Below, in pieces: positions 1 to 8,363 of a stretch of DNA of 64,000 nucleotides. Both the position numbers and the translations under genes were made by a program. Where the stretch lies: the NCBI RefSeq assembly GCF_004011865.1, contig NZ_RKLP01000012.1:1-64000 (forward strand), read 5' to 3'. Position 1 is the first letter of the stretch; every line of letters starts with the position of its first letter. Under the pieces are notes generated by a model. That model made no database searches. It had not been told where the DNA came from and saw only the letters and a program-made list of their open reading frames with translations. The stretch is from Prescottella agglutinans (GTDB taxonomy: Bacteria > Actinomycetota > Actinomycetes > Mycobacteriales > Mycobacteriaceae).

Positions 1-1217
1 TCGGGTTTGTGGGGGATCGGTTGGCGCCGCATATGGTTCCGGCGGCGGTGGTGGTGGTTGATGGGGTGCCGGTGACGCCGAACGGGAAGGTTGATCGGGC
101 TGCGTTGCCGGCGCCGGACTTCGCGGCCAGGGCGGGATTTCGGGCACCGAAGGAAGGCCGTGAATCCGCCGTGGCGGCCGCGTTCGCGGCCCAGCTCGGT
201 GTCGAGAGCGTCGGCGCGGACGACAACTTCTTCGCCCTGGGCGGCAACTCGTTGACGGCCACCGGGGTGGCCGCGCGACTGCGGGAATCGATCTCCACGG
301 AGGTGCCGGTCGAGTGGATCTTCACAAATTCGACGCCCGAGTCGCTGGCACACCGGATCGAGGCGCGTGAGGCGGACACCGTCGAGAACGACGGCGCCGG
401 TTCAGCGGTCGCCGTTCTACTTCCCCTGCGTGCCAACGGAAGTAGGACTCCGCTTTTCTGTATCCACCCGGCCATCGGCCTCGCCTGGTGTTTCAGCGGC
501 TTGGTGCAGTACCTCGACGACGACCGGCCGGTCTACGGAATCAACTCACCCGCGCTGACCGATCCGAATGTACGTTTCGAGTCGCTCGACGATCTTGCGC
601 ACCGCTACGTCCGGGAGATCCGGGCGGTGCAGCCACACGGTCCGTATCACCTGCTCGGCTACTCGGTCGGCGGCCAGATTGCGCACGCGATGGCGGTCCA
701 ACTTCGCCGAGACGGCGACGACGTGCGCACCCTGTCGATGATGGACACCCGCGTGCCGACCGATGCGCCGTTCGACGATGCGATGCCTACTGTTGCAAGC
801 CTCCTCGCCGAGTTCGGCGGCGTGGAGGCGGTCGATGAGGGGGAGTCGACCATCACGGCCGAACAGGCAGCTCGGCTGCTGCGTGCGAAGGGAGGACTGT
901 TCGCATCACTGACCCCCGATCACCTCGAGACCCTTTACCGGGAATACCGCGAGCTCGTCCATGCCGCTCGCGCGCATCGGCCGTCGACCCTCGAGGGTGC
1001 CGCGGTCGCCTACTTCAGCGCGGCGACGGATTCGCTCGACGATCACGACCGTGGGACCTGGGCGGCCGACTGGACCAAGTACAACATCGGTGAAATACAC
1101 GAGTACCGCATCCCGACGCGGCACGAGCAAATGACAAGTCCGGAAGGCCTTTCGGTCGTGGGCCCACTCCTGAACCGGCACGTGAACCTAGCCGATAGAG
1201 AGCGCGCGCCCGAGTAG
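1..1217 (+). CDS. Nonribosomal peptide synthetase, C-terminal end (A-PCP-TE), 5' truncated by window
   Basis: This is the terminal piece of a multimodular NRPS; the reading frame is already open at base 3, so the start lies outside the window. In order it shows the last adenylation motif (A10, NGKVDR, about 25 residues in), a carrier-protein domain with the 4'-phosphopantetheine serine in FFALGGNSLT (about residue 81), and a type I thioesterase with the nucleophile motif GYSVGGQ (Ser about 219), a likely catalytic Asp in MMDTR and a His in TRHEQM (about 372). The thioesterase means the finished chain is released here by hydrolysis or cyclisation. The first roughly 38 codons avoid third-position C, whereas the rest is GC-ending. 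The product cannot be inferred. Identity as an NRPS terminus is secure. Confidence 0.95.
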   Translation, partial: GFVGDRLAPHMVPAAVVVVDGVPVTPNGKVDRAALPAPDFAARAGFRAPKEGRESAVAAAFAAQLGVESVGADDNFFALGGNSLTATGVAARLRESISTEVPVEWIFTNSTPESLAHRIEAREADTVENDGAGSAVAVLLPLRANGSRTPLFCIHPAIGLAWCFSGLVQYLDDDRPVYGINSPALTDPNVRFESLDDLAHRYVREIRAVQPHGPYHLLGYSVGGQIAHAMAVQLRRDGDDVRTLSMMDTRVPTDAPFDDAMPTVASLLAEFGGVEAVDEGESTITAEQAARLLRAKGGLFASLTPDHLETLYREYRELVHAARAHRPSTLEGAAVAYFSAATDSLDDHDRGTWAADWTKYNIGEIHEYRIPTRHEQMTSPEGLSVVGPLLNRHVNLADRERAPE

Positions 1218-1517
1218 TGTGCCGCAGAACACAGACCGCGCATTCGTTGCTCGACTCCTCGGCGCGGACTACCGTGGAGACGTCGAGCGGGCCTGAACGG
1301 ACGTCAGGTCGCGCTCGCCGATCCCCCGGCTGCCCCGGACCCGGTAGTCCCATTGGAGGACAGCGCTTCCGAGAGGGTTCCCTCAGGACTTCAGCTACTC
1401 GCGGCACTCGTCGACCACCGCGCTTCTGGTGTGACGTGGGGCGCCGTCGCCCTCTCCCTCTCGCCGGCACCTTCCCGCGTCGGATGAGCGTGCGATGCGA
1501 AACGGGCAGGAGGAGAA
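1218..1517. other. 300-bp intergenic stretch between NRPS and DUF6875-like gene
   Basis: No convincing gene is visible. Open frames on both strands have atypical composition and no ribosome site. The end of the stretch carries the strong ribosome-binding site AGGAGGAGAA of the next gene. No clear terminator hairpin was found, so cotranscription with the NRPS is possible. Confidence 0.4.
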
Positions 1518-2171
1518 GTGACCGCTATCCCACTCGAGAAACTGTTCGGTACGGGCACGGGCACGGGCACGGGCGCCGAGCACCGGTGCTCCGAGGTGCT
1601 CCGGAGGTGGGTGTGTGACTATCTGATCCGACCGCACGCAGATCTCGGCAGATCGGGTCCGGTCTGCCCGTTCACGCGTCCGTCGATCTCGCGGGGATTG
1701 TTCTGGGTCGGATTCATCGATGGCCGCGACGTCGATCGCCAGCAGATGACGGAGGCCGTGGACGAGGTATTCGGCGCCTTTCCCGAGTTGCCGCCGGTTG
1801 ACGGCGACGACGCGCTCCTGAAGGCCGTACTCCTCGTGTTTCCCGACGTCTCCGACTACTCGCTGATCGAGGAGGCGCAACGAGAAGGCAAGTCCAAGTT
1901 TGTGCGGGAAGGACTCATGCTCGGCCAGTTCTATCCGGGATGTACGACGCCCGGGTTGCGGAACACGGCGTTCCCGGCACTGGATGCGCCCCTGCCGATT
2001 CTGGCGGTGCGCAATATGGTCGGCTCCGATTTTCCGTTCCTGGCGCAGGAGAGCGAATGGGTCGACGCCTACCTGAAGAAGTTTGCGAACCGGATCCCCG
2101 GTCCGGTCAGGAGCAGCATCACGGAGATGATTGCCGGGGAGTTCGCCACGGACCCGAGTCGGGAGCAGTAG
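1518..2171 (+). CDS. DUF6875-type protein downstream of the NRPS
   Basis: 217 residues starting at GTG 1518, chosen because AGGAGGAG sits about 7 nt upstream. After a low-complexity GTGTGTGTG stretch (residues 11-19) the protein shows GPVCPF (about 47-52), RGLFWVGFI (about 59-67), a VFPD segment near 110, EGLMLGQFYPG (about 131-141) and AVRNMVGSDFPFL (about 163-175). I associate this pattern with the DUF6875 family, which often sits beside peptide-synthetase genes; the family name is from memory. No signal peptide or membrane segment is visible. Its position suggests a role in biosynthesis or tailoring of the NRPS product. Biochemical function unknown. Confidence 0.65.
   Translation: MTAIPLEKLFGTGTGTGTGAEHRCSEVLRRWVCDYLIRPHADLGRSGPVCPFTRPSISRGLFWVGFIDGRDVDRQQMTEAVDEVFGAFPELPPVDGDDALLKAVLLVFPDVSDYSLIEEAQREGKSKFVREGLMLGQFYPGCTTPGLRNTAFPALDAPLPILAVRNMVGSDFPFLAQESEWVDAYLKKFANRIPGPVRSSITEMIAGEFATDPSREQ
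1549..1578 (+). repeat. Hexanucleotide tandem repeat (GGCACG-type) inside the DUF6875-like gene
   Basis: GGTACG, three perfect GGCACG units, then GGCGCC. It encodes alternating Gly-Thr at residues 11-19. Units of six bases keep the frame, so copy-number change would only lengthen or shorten the N-terminal tail. Confidence 0.8.
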
Positions 2172-2358
2172 ACAGAACAGTTCGGGTGCGACGGTCACTG
2201 CCGCGACGCGGTGACCGGGCGGCACGGCCTCGCATTACCGCACAGGATGCTGCGGCAGCGATGCATCGATTCGGAAGCGTTCGTCATCGACGTGCTCGAC
2301 GCGCGGTGTCAAGCTCACCAAGCGGGTCACCACGACGACCGCCATCCGCTGACCCTGG

Positions 2359-2387
2359 CCCGAGGGCCAGCCCTTCGGGGGCTCGGG
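2359..2387 (-). terminator. Weak hairpin downstream of marR-like gene
   Basis: Nested complementary arms CCCGAG/CTCGGG and AGCCC/GGGCT lie just 3' of the MarR stop on the minus strand. No T-run follows in that orientation, so this is only a possible terminator. Confidence 0.3.
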
Positions 2388-2390
2388 GGA

Positions 2391-2822
2391 TCAGCAGTCG
2401 TCGGGGGCGAGCTTGTCGAGGATGCGGCCCAGCTCGGCGCGGTCGCGGTCGTCGAGCGGGGAGAAGAAGTCGGCGGCCTGGGCGTCGCGGGCGGCGGACA
2501 TCTCGTCGAGGAGCTTGCGGCCGGTGTCGGTGAGCCGGACGCACACGGCGCGGCGGTCGACGCCGTCGGCGACACGTTCGACGAGGCCGTGCTTCTGCAG
2601 ACGGTCCACCACCTCGGTGGCCGAGCGGGGAGCGATGCGCAGGGCCTTGGCGACGTCGCCGAGGCGGGGGCGTCCGTCGGCCTCGCGGTCGATGACGCGC
2701 AGCGCACGGAACTCGTGCGGGGACAGCCCCCACGGTTCGAGGGCTGCGAACCAGCGTCGGCGCAGCCCTCGCGACGTGGACATCACGAGGTCGCGTAGCT
2801 GCTCGGCCGATACGTCCGTCAT
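2391..2822 (-). CDS. MarR-family transcriptional regulator
   Basis: 143 residues with a winged helix-turn-helix typical of MarR: LSPHEFRALRVI (about 33-44), the recognition region RIAPRSATEVVDRLQKHGLV (about 62-81), then the wing RRAVCVRLTDTGRKL. MarR proteins are dimeric and usually repress a divergent exporter or catabolic gene until a small aromatic or toxic ligand binds. The gene is divergent from an ABC exporter with 87 bp between starts, and that gap holds a perfect inverted repeat and three ACCTCA-type half sites. It very likely controls both itself and the exporter. The ligand is unknown. Confidence 0.9.
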   Translation of the reverse strand: MTDVSAEQLRDLVMSTSRGLRRRWFAALEPWGLSPHEFRALRVIDREADGRPRLGDVAKALRIAPRSATEVVDRLQKHGLVERVADGVDRRAVCVRLTDTGRKLLDEMSAARDAQAADFFSPLDDRDRAELGRILDKLAPDDC

Positions 2823-2834
2823 ACGGCGGAGCCT

Positions 2835-2872
2835 ACCTCACTTGACAGCTACCTCATGTTGAGGCAACCTCA
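2835..2872 (+). promoter_or_regulatory. Promoter and MarR-type operator for the ABC exporter
   Basis: TTGACA at 2842-2847 is followed after 17 nt by CAACCT (2865-2870). Between them lies the perfect inverted repeat CCTCA-TGT-TGAGG (2852-2864), with additional CCTCA copies at 2836-2840 and 2868-2872. An operator in the -35/-10 spacer would block polymerase. Binding by the adjacent MarR protein is inferred from position. Confidence 0.6.
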
Positions 2873-2909
2873 GTAAAGGCTTGCCCCGACATCTGAGAGG
2901 GGTGGTGCA

Positions 2910-4859
2910 ATGACAAGCCCTCCATTCGGCGGACCCGGCGGTGGTCCGATGCGTACCCGCAAGGTCGATCCCGCCGACCGTGCCCAGCTCGAGGAATCGC
3001 CCGTCAGCCTGCGCCGGATCGGCGCGCTGTTCGCGCCGTACCGGTGGCAGATCGCCGTGGTCGTCGCGCTGATCGCGGCGTCGTCGACGATCTCGCTGGC
3101 CAACCCGTTCCTGGTCCGCGAGGTCATCGACCGGGCGATCCCCGAACAGGACGTGACACTGCTCGTGTGGGCCGTGCTCGGCATGCTCGCGATCACCGTC
3201 GCGGGTTCGGTGTTCGGGGTGATCCAGACGTGGATCTCGACGACCGTCGGGCAGCGGATCATGCACAACCTGCGCACCCGTGTCTTCACGCACCTGCAGC
3301 GCCAGTCGCTCGGGTTCTTCACCCGCACGCGCGGCGGCGAGATCCAGTCGCGGCTCACCAACGACATCGGCGGCATGCAGACCGTGGTGACGTCGACCGC
3401 GACGTCGATCGCGTCCAACGTGACCACGGTGATCGGCACCGCGATCGCGATGGCGGTGCTGAGTTGGCGGCTGTCGCTGCTGTCGCTCATCGTGCTGCCG
3501 CCGGCGATCTGGCTCACCCGCAAGGTCGCGCTGATGCGGCGCGAGATCACCGCGCAGCGTCAGAAGGCGCTGGCGGACATGCAGACCCAGATCGAGGAGA
3601 GCCTGTCGATCAGCGGCATCCAGCTGGGGAAGACGCTGGGTGCCGGGCCGGCGATGTCGGAGCGCTTCGCCGAGACGTCCACGCGGCTGGTCGATCTCGA
3701 GGTCCGCTCGCAGCTGTCCGGGCGGTGGCGGATGGCGACGATGAGCATCATCTTCTCGGCGATCCCCGCGCTGCTCTACCTCGCGGCGGGGCTGCCGGCC
3801 ACGTCGGGCGGGATGACGATCGGCACCCTGGTGGCGTTCACCGGACTGCAGACGACGTTGTTCCGGCCGCTGATGGGCCTGCTCGACGTCGGGGTGTCCG
3901 TGACGAGTTCGCTGGCCCTGTTCAGCCGGATCTTCCAGTACCTGGACCTGCCGGTGCAGATCGACGACCCCGAGAAGCCGACGCCGATGCCGCGCGAGCG
4001 GGTCGACGGTGCGGTGCGGTTCGAGCGCGTCGGCTTCCGCTACGAGAACGCCGACCGGGACGCCCTGTCGGACGTCACGATCGACGTGCCGGCCGGGTCG
4101 TCGCTCGCCCTGGTCGGCGAAACCGGCTCCGGCAAGACCACTCTGGCGTCGCTCGTCGCGCGTCTGCACGACCCGACGTCCGGCCGGGTGACGATCGACG
4201 GGGTGGACCTGCGCGACATCCGGCTCGCGGAGCTGTCCGAACTGGTCGGCGTCGTCTCGCAGGAGACGTACCTGCTGCACGCGACGATCCGGGAAAACCT
4301 ACGGCACGCCCGCCCGGCGGCGTCGGACGCCGAGATCGAGGCGGCGGCGAAGGCCGCACAGGTGCACGAGCTGATCTCGTCGCTGCCCGACGGCTACGAC
4401 ACCGTCGTCGGCGCGCGGGGGCATCGGTTCTCCGGTGGCGAGAAGCAGCGCATCGCGATCGCGCGAACCCTGTTGCGGGACCCGCGGATCCTGGTGCTCG
4501 ACGAGGCCACCAGCGCCCTCGACAACGAGACCGAGCGGGCCGTGCAGTCCGCGCTCGACGTCGTCAGCCGCGGCCGGACCACGATCACGATCGCGCACCG
4601 TCTCTCCACGATCCGGGACGCGGATCAGATCGCGGTCCTCGACCACGGCCGGGTCGCCGAGCGCGGCACCCACGAGGAGTTGCGCGCGCTCGGCGGTCGC
4701 TACGCCGCGCTACTCGCCCGAGGCGGCGACACCCGCGCGGCGGCCGAAGAAGGTGCCGTCACCGAGCGAGGTGCCGCTGATGTAGCCCCACGAGTGCAGG
4801 CCCGACGTCGCGCGACCGGCAGCGAAGAGGCCGGGGATCGCGTTCCCGTCGAGGTCTAG
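2910..4859 (+). CDS. ABC exporter half-transporter (fused membrane and ATPase domains)
   Basis: 649 residues; start ATG 2910 after GAGAGGGG. The N-terminal half (about 40-345) is an ABC type I exporter membrane domain with hydrophobic segments near 48-65, 85-108, 165-200 and 278-315. The C-terminal half is the nucleotide-binding domain: Walker A GETGSGKTT (403-411), signature FSGGEKQ, Walker B ILVLDEA (527-533) and H-loop AHRLS (His about 563). Such half-transporters work as homo- or heterodimers exporting drugs or lipids; no partner gene is adjacent. The last 50 codons are antisense to the 3' end of the convergent flavoprotein gene and are rich in Ala, Arg and Glu, unlike a conserved domain. 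Confidence 0.92.
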   Translation: MTSPPFGGPGGGPMRTRKVDPADRAQLEESPVSLRRIGALFAPYRWQIAVVVALIAASSTISLANPFLVREVIDRAIPEQDVTLLVWAVLGMLAITVAGSVFGVIQTWISTTVGQRIMHNLRTRVFTHLQRQSLGFFTRTRGGEIQSRLTNDIGGMQTVVTSTATSIASNVTTVIGTAIAMAVLSWRLSLLSLIVLPPAIWLTRKVALMRREITAQRQKALADMQTQIEESLSISGIQLGKTLGAGPAMSERFAETSTRLVDLEVRSQLSGRWRMATMSIIFSAIPALLYLAAGLPATSGGMTIGTLVAFTGLQTTLFRPLMGLLDVGVSVTSSLALFSRIFQYLDLPVQIDDPEKPTPMPRERVDGAVRFERVGFRYENADRDALSDVTIDVPAGSSLALVGETGSGKTTLASLVARLHDPTSGRVTIDGVDLRDIRLAELSELVGVVSQETYLLHATIRENLRHARPAASDAEIEAAAKAAQVHELISSLPDGYDTVVGARGHRFSGGEKQRIAIARTLLRDPRILVLDEATSALDNETERAVQSALDVVSRGRTTITIAHRLSTIRDADQIAVLDHGRVAERGTHEELRALGGRYAALLARGGDTRAAAEEGAVTERGAADVAPRVQARRRATGSEEAGDRVPVEV

Positions 4860-6188
4860 GACACGGCCGTCGACGGTGGTGCGCAGGCCGCCGATGGTGA
4901 ACACCTCGGCGCCACCACCACCGGTGCCGCCGTCGCCGTACTCCGGCGGGGCCATGCCACGCTGGACGTCGATCGCGGCGAACGGCGACTGCAGCGGACG
5001 CAGCCAGCGCGAGGACTTGTGGAAGTACGGGTCCTCGCCGTGCTCGGCGAATCGGTTGTACTCGCCGACCGTGTTCTGCAGCGCGCCCTCGGGCATGCCG
5101 ATCTCGCGCTCGAGTTCCTGGAGCGTCTCGGCGACGAAATGTGGTTGCACGCCCCAGCGTTCGTCGACCGGAACCTCCTCGTACGCCTGCTCGTCGAGGA
5201 TCACCCAGACCTTCAGGTTGTGCTTGAACAGCGCCGCCTGCCCGACCAGGCCGGGGTAGACGTCCTCGTTGATGAACCGCTGGCCGACGCTGTTGACGAT
5301 CATGCCGCGCACCATCATTCCGGGCACCAGCGAGATGCCGACCTGGCCCGCCGACATGTGCTTGACCGCCGCGCCGACGGCCTGCGCCATCACGATGCCC
5401 CGGCCGTCGTCGCCGCCGTCGCTGTTGACGCCCAGTCCGACGAGTTGCGGTGCGTGCTGTGCGAGCATCTCCTTGTTGTCCGCGAACCCGCCGGTCGTGA
5501 TGATCACGCCACGCCGGGCGCGGTAGCTGACGGTGTCGTTGAAGTGCCGTGCCACGACGCCGACGACACGGCCGTCCTCGACGATCAGACGCAGCGCGGT
5601 GGTGTCGGCGTGGACCGCGATGTCGGTCTTCGCGACGGCCTCGCTCAGCACCGCCATGAGCACCTTGCCGCCGAAGCCGTCGGAGGTGACGCGGTGCCCG
5701 CGCGGGGCCGGTTCGGCGATCTCGTAGAACGGATAGGCGTTCTCGCCCATCCACATCAGGCCGTCGTCGGTGGGCGGAACCCAGGTGGGGGAGTCCCACA
5801 GCGACGGCTTGAACGGCACGCCGTGGTCGACGAGCCACTGGTAGTGGTCGACGCTCTCGCGGCTGTAGAGGCCCACCTTCTCCTGGTCGGCATCCGGGCC
5901 GAGCGCGGCCAGGAGGAACTTCTCCATCGCGTCGGCGCTGTCGGTGAACCCGCACGCCTCCTGGATCGGGGTGCCGCCACCGAGGTACATCTCGCCGCCG
6001 GACAGCGCCGACGATCCGCCGCCGCCGCTCTGACGCTCGAGCAGGATCACCTCGGCGCCCGCGGCGTTCGCCTCGAGCGCGGCCGAGGCGCCGGCACAGC
6101 CGTAGCCGATGATCAGCACGTCGGTCTCGTGGTCGTAGGTGGCGATCTCCGCGGCGTCGATCGGGGTGACGGGTACGCGTGCGCTCAT
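4710..6188 (-). CDS. FAD-dependent oxidoreductase of the KstD/fumarate-reductase flavoprotein family
   Basis: 492 residues; start ATG 6188 chosen because AGGAGAACCGG precedes it. The N-terminal dinucleotide fold is VLIIGYGCAGASAALEA, followed by ERQSGGGGSSALSGGEMYLG (FAD and substrate loop) and a late FAD motif GLFAAGRATSGLHSWGYIS near the C-terminus. The length, the SGGEMYLGGGT segment and the C-terminal GTSLGDGTFFGRRAG resemble 3-ketosteroid delta4-(5alpha)-dehydrogenases and related flavoproteins more than classical delta1-KstD. A steroid substrate is plausible given the 5-alpha-reductase-like gene with a KstR-type box at 9.9 kb, but it is not proven. Its final 150 bp overlap the ABC gene tail to tail. 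Confidence 0.8.
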   Translation of the reverse strand: MSARVPVTPIDAAEIATYDHETDVLIIGYGCAGASAALEANAAGAEVILLERQSGGGGSSALSGGEMYLGGGTPIQEACGFTDSADAMEKFLLAALGPDADQEKVGLYSRESVDHYQWLVDHGVPFKPSLWDSPTWVPPTDDGLMWMGENAYPFYEIAEPAPRGHRVTSDGFGGKVLMAVLSEAVAKTDIAVHADTTALRLIVEDGRVVGVVARHFNDTVSYRARRGVIITTGGFADNKEMLAQHAPQLVGLGVNSDGGDDGRGIVMAQAVGAAVKHMSAGQVGISLVPGMMVRGMIVNSVGQRFINEDVYPGLVGQAALFKHNLKVWVILDEQAYEEVPVDERWGVQPHFVAETLQELEREIGMPEGALQNTVGEYNRFAEHGEDPYFHKSSRWLRPLQSPFAAIDVQRGMAPPEYGDGGTGGGGAEVFTIGGLRTTVDGRVLDLDGNAIPGLFAAGRATSGLHSWGYISGTSLGDGTFFGRRAGVAASGE

Positions 6189-6324
6189 CCGGTTCTCCTG
6201 TCGTGACACTGGGCATGACTGTGGTGCCGGTCACAGTAGGATCGCGATGCCGGGCCGAGAAGACGGTTTTCCGGTCAGCGGGAACACGGCCGGACCGGAC
6301 CTCCAATCCTCCTGGGCGGTACCG

Positions 6325-7548
6325 CTACCGGGGGTTCAACCGCAGCGGCAGGGATCGGTGCCGGCGCACGAGCAGGCTCGGTACCCACGCGGCGCCGTCG
6401 GCCATCGTGAACGACGTCGTGCGCTCGAGCAGCACGGTGAGGGCGGCGAGGGCCTCCATCCGCGCGAGCGCCGACCCGATGCAGAAGTGCAGACCCTTGC
6501 CGAACGCGAGGTGACCTTTGAGGTTCGGGCGGTCCAGCACGACGTCGTCCGGGTTCTCGAACGCGGCCGGGTCGCGGTTGGCGGCGCCCCACAGCAGCAG
6601 GACGTGGCTGCCGGCGGGCAGGTGGACTCCGCCGAGGGTGGTGTCGGCGACGACGTGCCGGTGGTGTCCGCGGAACGGCGATTCCAGCCGGAGGGCCTCG
6701 TCGAGGAACGGATCGACCAGTGTCGGGTCGCGGCGCAGCCGGTCCTGCAACTCCGGTCGGGTGGCGAGGATGCGCGCCCCGCCGGCGATCAGGCCGGCCG
6801 TCGACTCGCCGCCCGCACCGACCAATTGCACCAGGACGAGGACCGCGACGTCGTCGGTGAGTGCACCCTCGTTGCACGCGTGGGCGAGCACTCCCAGCAG
6901 ATCGGTCTGCGGATCCCGCTTGGCGGCGGTGAATTTCGCCTGCAGGTAGCCGGCGAGCTCGGCCGCGGACGTCACGACCCTGCCGAGTCGGTCCTCGGTG
7001 ACGACGCCGCCGACCAGTTCGGTGCTGTCGTATGCCCACGCCAGCAACCGCGGGACGTCCTCTCGCGGCAGCCCGATCAGGCTCGCGACGAGCGCGAGCG
7101 GCAGCTTGTCGGCCAGGTCGCCGGCCCACTCGAACGAGCCGTCCGGTCCCAGCCCGGCTTCCCAGAGTTCGTCGACGAGCGCGTCGACGGTGGGGCCGAG
7201 CGTGCGGATGCGCTTGGCGAGCGTGGCGAGGACGAGTTTGCGATGCAGCGCGTGTGCGGGGTCGTCGGCGGTAGCGAGGACGTGGACGGCTCGGCCGCCG
7301 CCGTCCATGTCGAACGTGACGGGCGGACCATCGGGTTGCCGAACCATCACGCCGGTCAGGTTCGACGAGAAGTCGTCGGGTCGGCCCAACGCCTCGGTCA
7401 CCAGTGCCCACGACGACACCAGGTGGAAGTCGGTGCCGGGCACCCGGTACACGGGGGCGTGCTCGCACAGCGCGGCGTACAGCCGGTACGGGTCGTCGAT
7501 GTGCTCCGGATCGAAGACGTCGAGGCCGTCCAGTGGTGTCGTGCTCAC
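6325..7548 (-). CDS. Cytochrome P450 monooxygenase
   Basis: 407 residues from GTG 7548, preceded by GGGAAGGGAT; a second GTG two codons upstream is possible. Diagnostic motifs are the I-helix oxygen-activation segment GAGGESTAG (about 244-252), the K-helix ExxR in EALRLESP (Glu284, Arg287) and the haem-binding loop FGKGLHFCIG with the proximal Cys at about 356. There is no membrane anchor, so it is a soluble bacterial class I enzyme needing a ferredoxin and reductase, neither of which is adjacent. It is divergent from a TetR gene with a perfect operator-like repeat between them. The substrate is unknown; nearby steroid-type genes make a sterol or terpenoid a reasonable guess. Confidence 0.95.
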   Translation of the reverse strand: MSTTPLDGLDVFDPEHIDDPYRLYAALCEHAPVYRVPGTDFHLVSSWALVTEALGRPDDFSSNLTGVMVRQPDGPPVTFDMDGGGRAVHVLATADDPAHALHRKLVLATLAKRIRTLGPTVDALVDELWEAGLGPDGSFEWAGDLADKLPLALVASLIGLPREDVPRLLAWAYDSTELVGGVVTEDRLGRVVTSAAELAGYLQAKFTAAKRDPQTDLLGVLAHACNEGALTDDVAVLVLVQLVGAGGESTAGLIAGGARILATRPELQDRLRRDPTLVDPFLDEALRLESPFRGHHRHVVADTTLGGVHLPAGSHVLLLWGAANRDPAAFENPDDVVLDRPNLKGHLAFGKGLHFCIGSALARMEALAALTVLLERTTSFTMADGAAWVPSLLVRRHRSLPLRLNPR

Positions 7549-7755
7549 GGGCACATCCCTTCCCAGTGGTGGAACGCGTTGCAGTCCGCTCACGGTCCCC
7601 GGCGCCACCGGCGGGTGTCAAGGGCGCGGCGGGAAGTGAGAATCCGCGATTCACCTGCGGGTTCCTGGTGTCTCGGCGCCCTGCGCGGCGGTACCCGTCC
7701 GTGCTGGTGGCGGCCGATTCTCGACTCGATCCGTTGTAGACGAATCGGCGACGGT

Positions 7756-7770
7756 GTCTCACACTGAGAC
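7756..7770. promoter_or_regulatory. Palindromic operator between P450 and tetR
   Basis: The perfect inverted repeat GTCTCA-CAC-TGAGAC lies 28 bp before the TetR start and about 210 bp upstream of the P450 start. Its size and symmetry fit a TetR dimer site. Assignment to the adjacent TetR is inference. Confidence 0.55.
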
Positions 7771-7797
7771 GGACTCGGAAGCGTGATCGGAGGGCCC

Positions 7798-8352
7798 ATG
7801 GCCGGGGGAGCGGACGACTGGTTGGCGGGCGGGAGTCGCCGCGCGCTCGCGGTCGAGCGGATCACAGCGGCGGCGACCGACCTGTTTCTCGAGCGCGGGT
7901 TCGATCGGGTGAGTGTCCTCGACGTCGCCGAGTGCGCGGGGTGTTCACGGGCGACCCTGTATCGCTACGTCGGCGGCAAGCCGGCGTTGGTGGGGGCGGT
8001 CGTCTCCGCAGCCGCGGCGGGGGTCGCCGACCGTGTGGTGCAGGCGGTCGACGGGTTGGACGGCGCCGATCGGGTCGTCGAGGCGATCCTGACGTCGGTG
8101 GCCGCGGTTCGCGCCGATCCGACGCTGTCCTACTGGTTCACCCACACGCGCACCGGCGCGGCCGACGGCTACCTCGCCGCGTCACCCGACCTGACCAGGC
8201 TCGCAACGACGCTGACCGGGATCACGGCGGACGATCAGGCGGGCCAGTGGATCGTCCGTTCGGTGCTGACGCTGCTCTCCTGGCCCGGCCCGGACGCGGA
8301 CGCGGAGCGACACATGGTGCGGCGCTTCGTCGCTCCGGCGTTCGCCACATAA
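7798..8352 (+). CDS. TetR-family transcriptional regulator
   Basis: 184 residues; start ATG 7798 with CGGAGGG just upstream (a GTG five codons earlier is less likely). The N-terminal DNA-binding domain reads RITAAATDLFLERGFDRV followed by the helix-turn-helix SVLDVAECAGCSRATLYRYV, with the TLYRYVGGKPAL ending typical of TetR proteins. The C-terminal ligand domain is short and divergent. The gene is divergent from the P450 and is followed 11 bp later by the HIT gene. It is probably a local repressor of the P450. Confidence 0.9.
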   Translation: MAGGADDWLAGGSRRALAVERITAAATDLFLERGFDRVSVLDVAECAGCSRATLYRYVGGKPALVGAVVSAAAAGVADRVVQAVDGLDGADRVVEAILTSVAAVRADPTLSYWFTHTRTGAADGYLAASPDLTRLATTLTGITADDQAGQWIVRSVLTLLSWPGPDADAERHMVRRFVAPAFAT

Positions 8353-8355
8353 CAT
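8350..8355 (+). promoter_or_regulatory. -10 element of a probable leaderless promoter for the HIT gene
   Basis: TAACAT ends 8 nt before ATG 8364, with no ribosome-binding site between. This spacing is the leaderless-transcript pattern of Mycobacteriales. It overlaps the tetR stop region. Confidence 0.45.
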
Positions 8356-8363
8356 CGTCCAAC

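Noticed and set aside
1395..2225. 276-codon minus-strand frame over the DUF6875-like gene
   Set aside because: The plus-strand frame has a strong ribosome site and family motifs; the minus frame has neither.
2838..4280. 480-codon minus-strand frame inside the ABC exporter
   Set aside because: Composition (Arg/Asp/His-rich) and position fit an antisense shadow of the Walker-motif-bearing gene.
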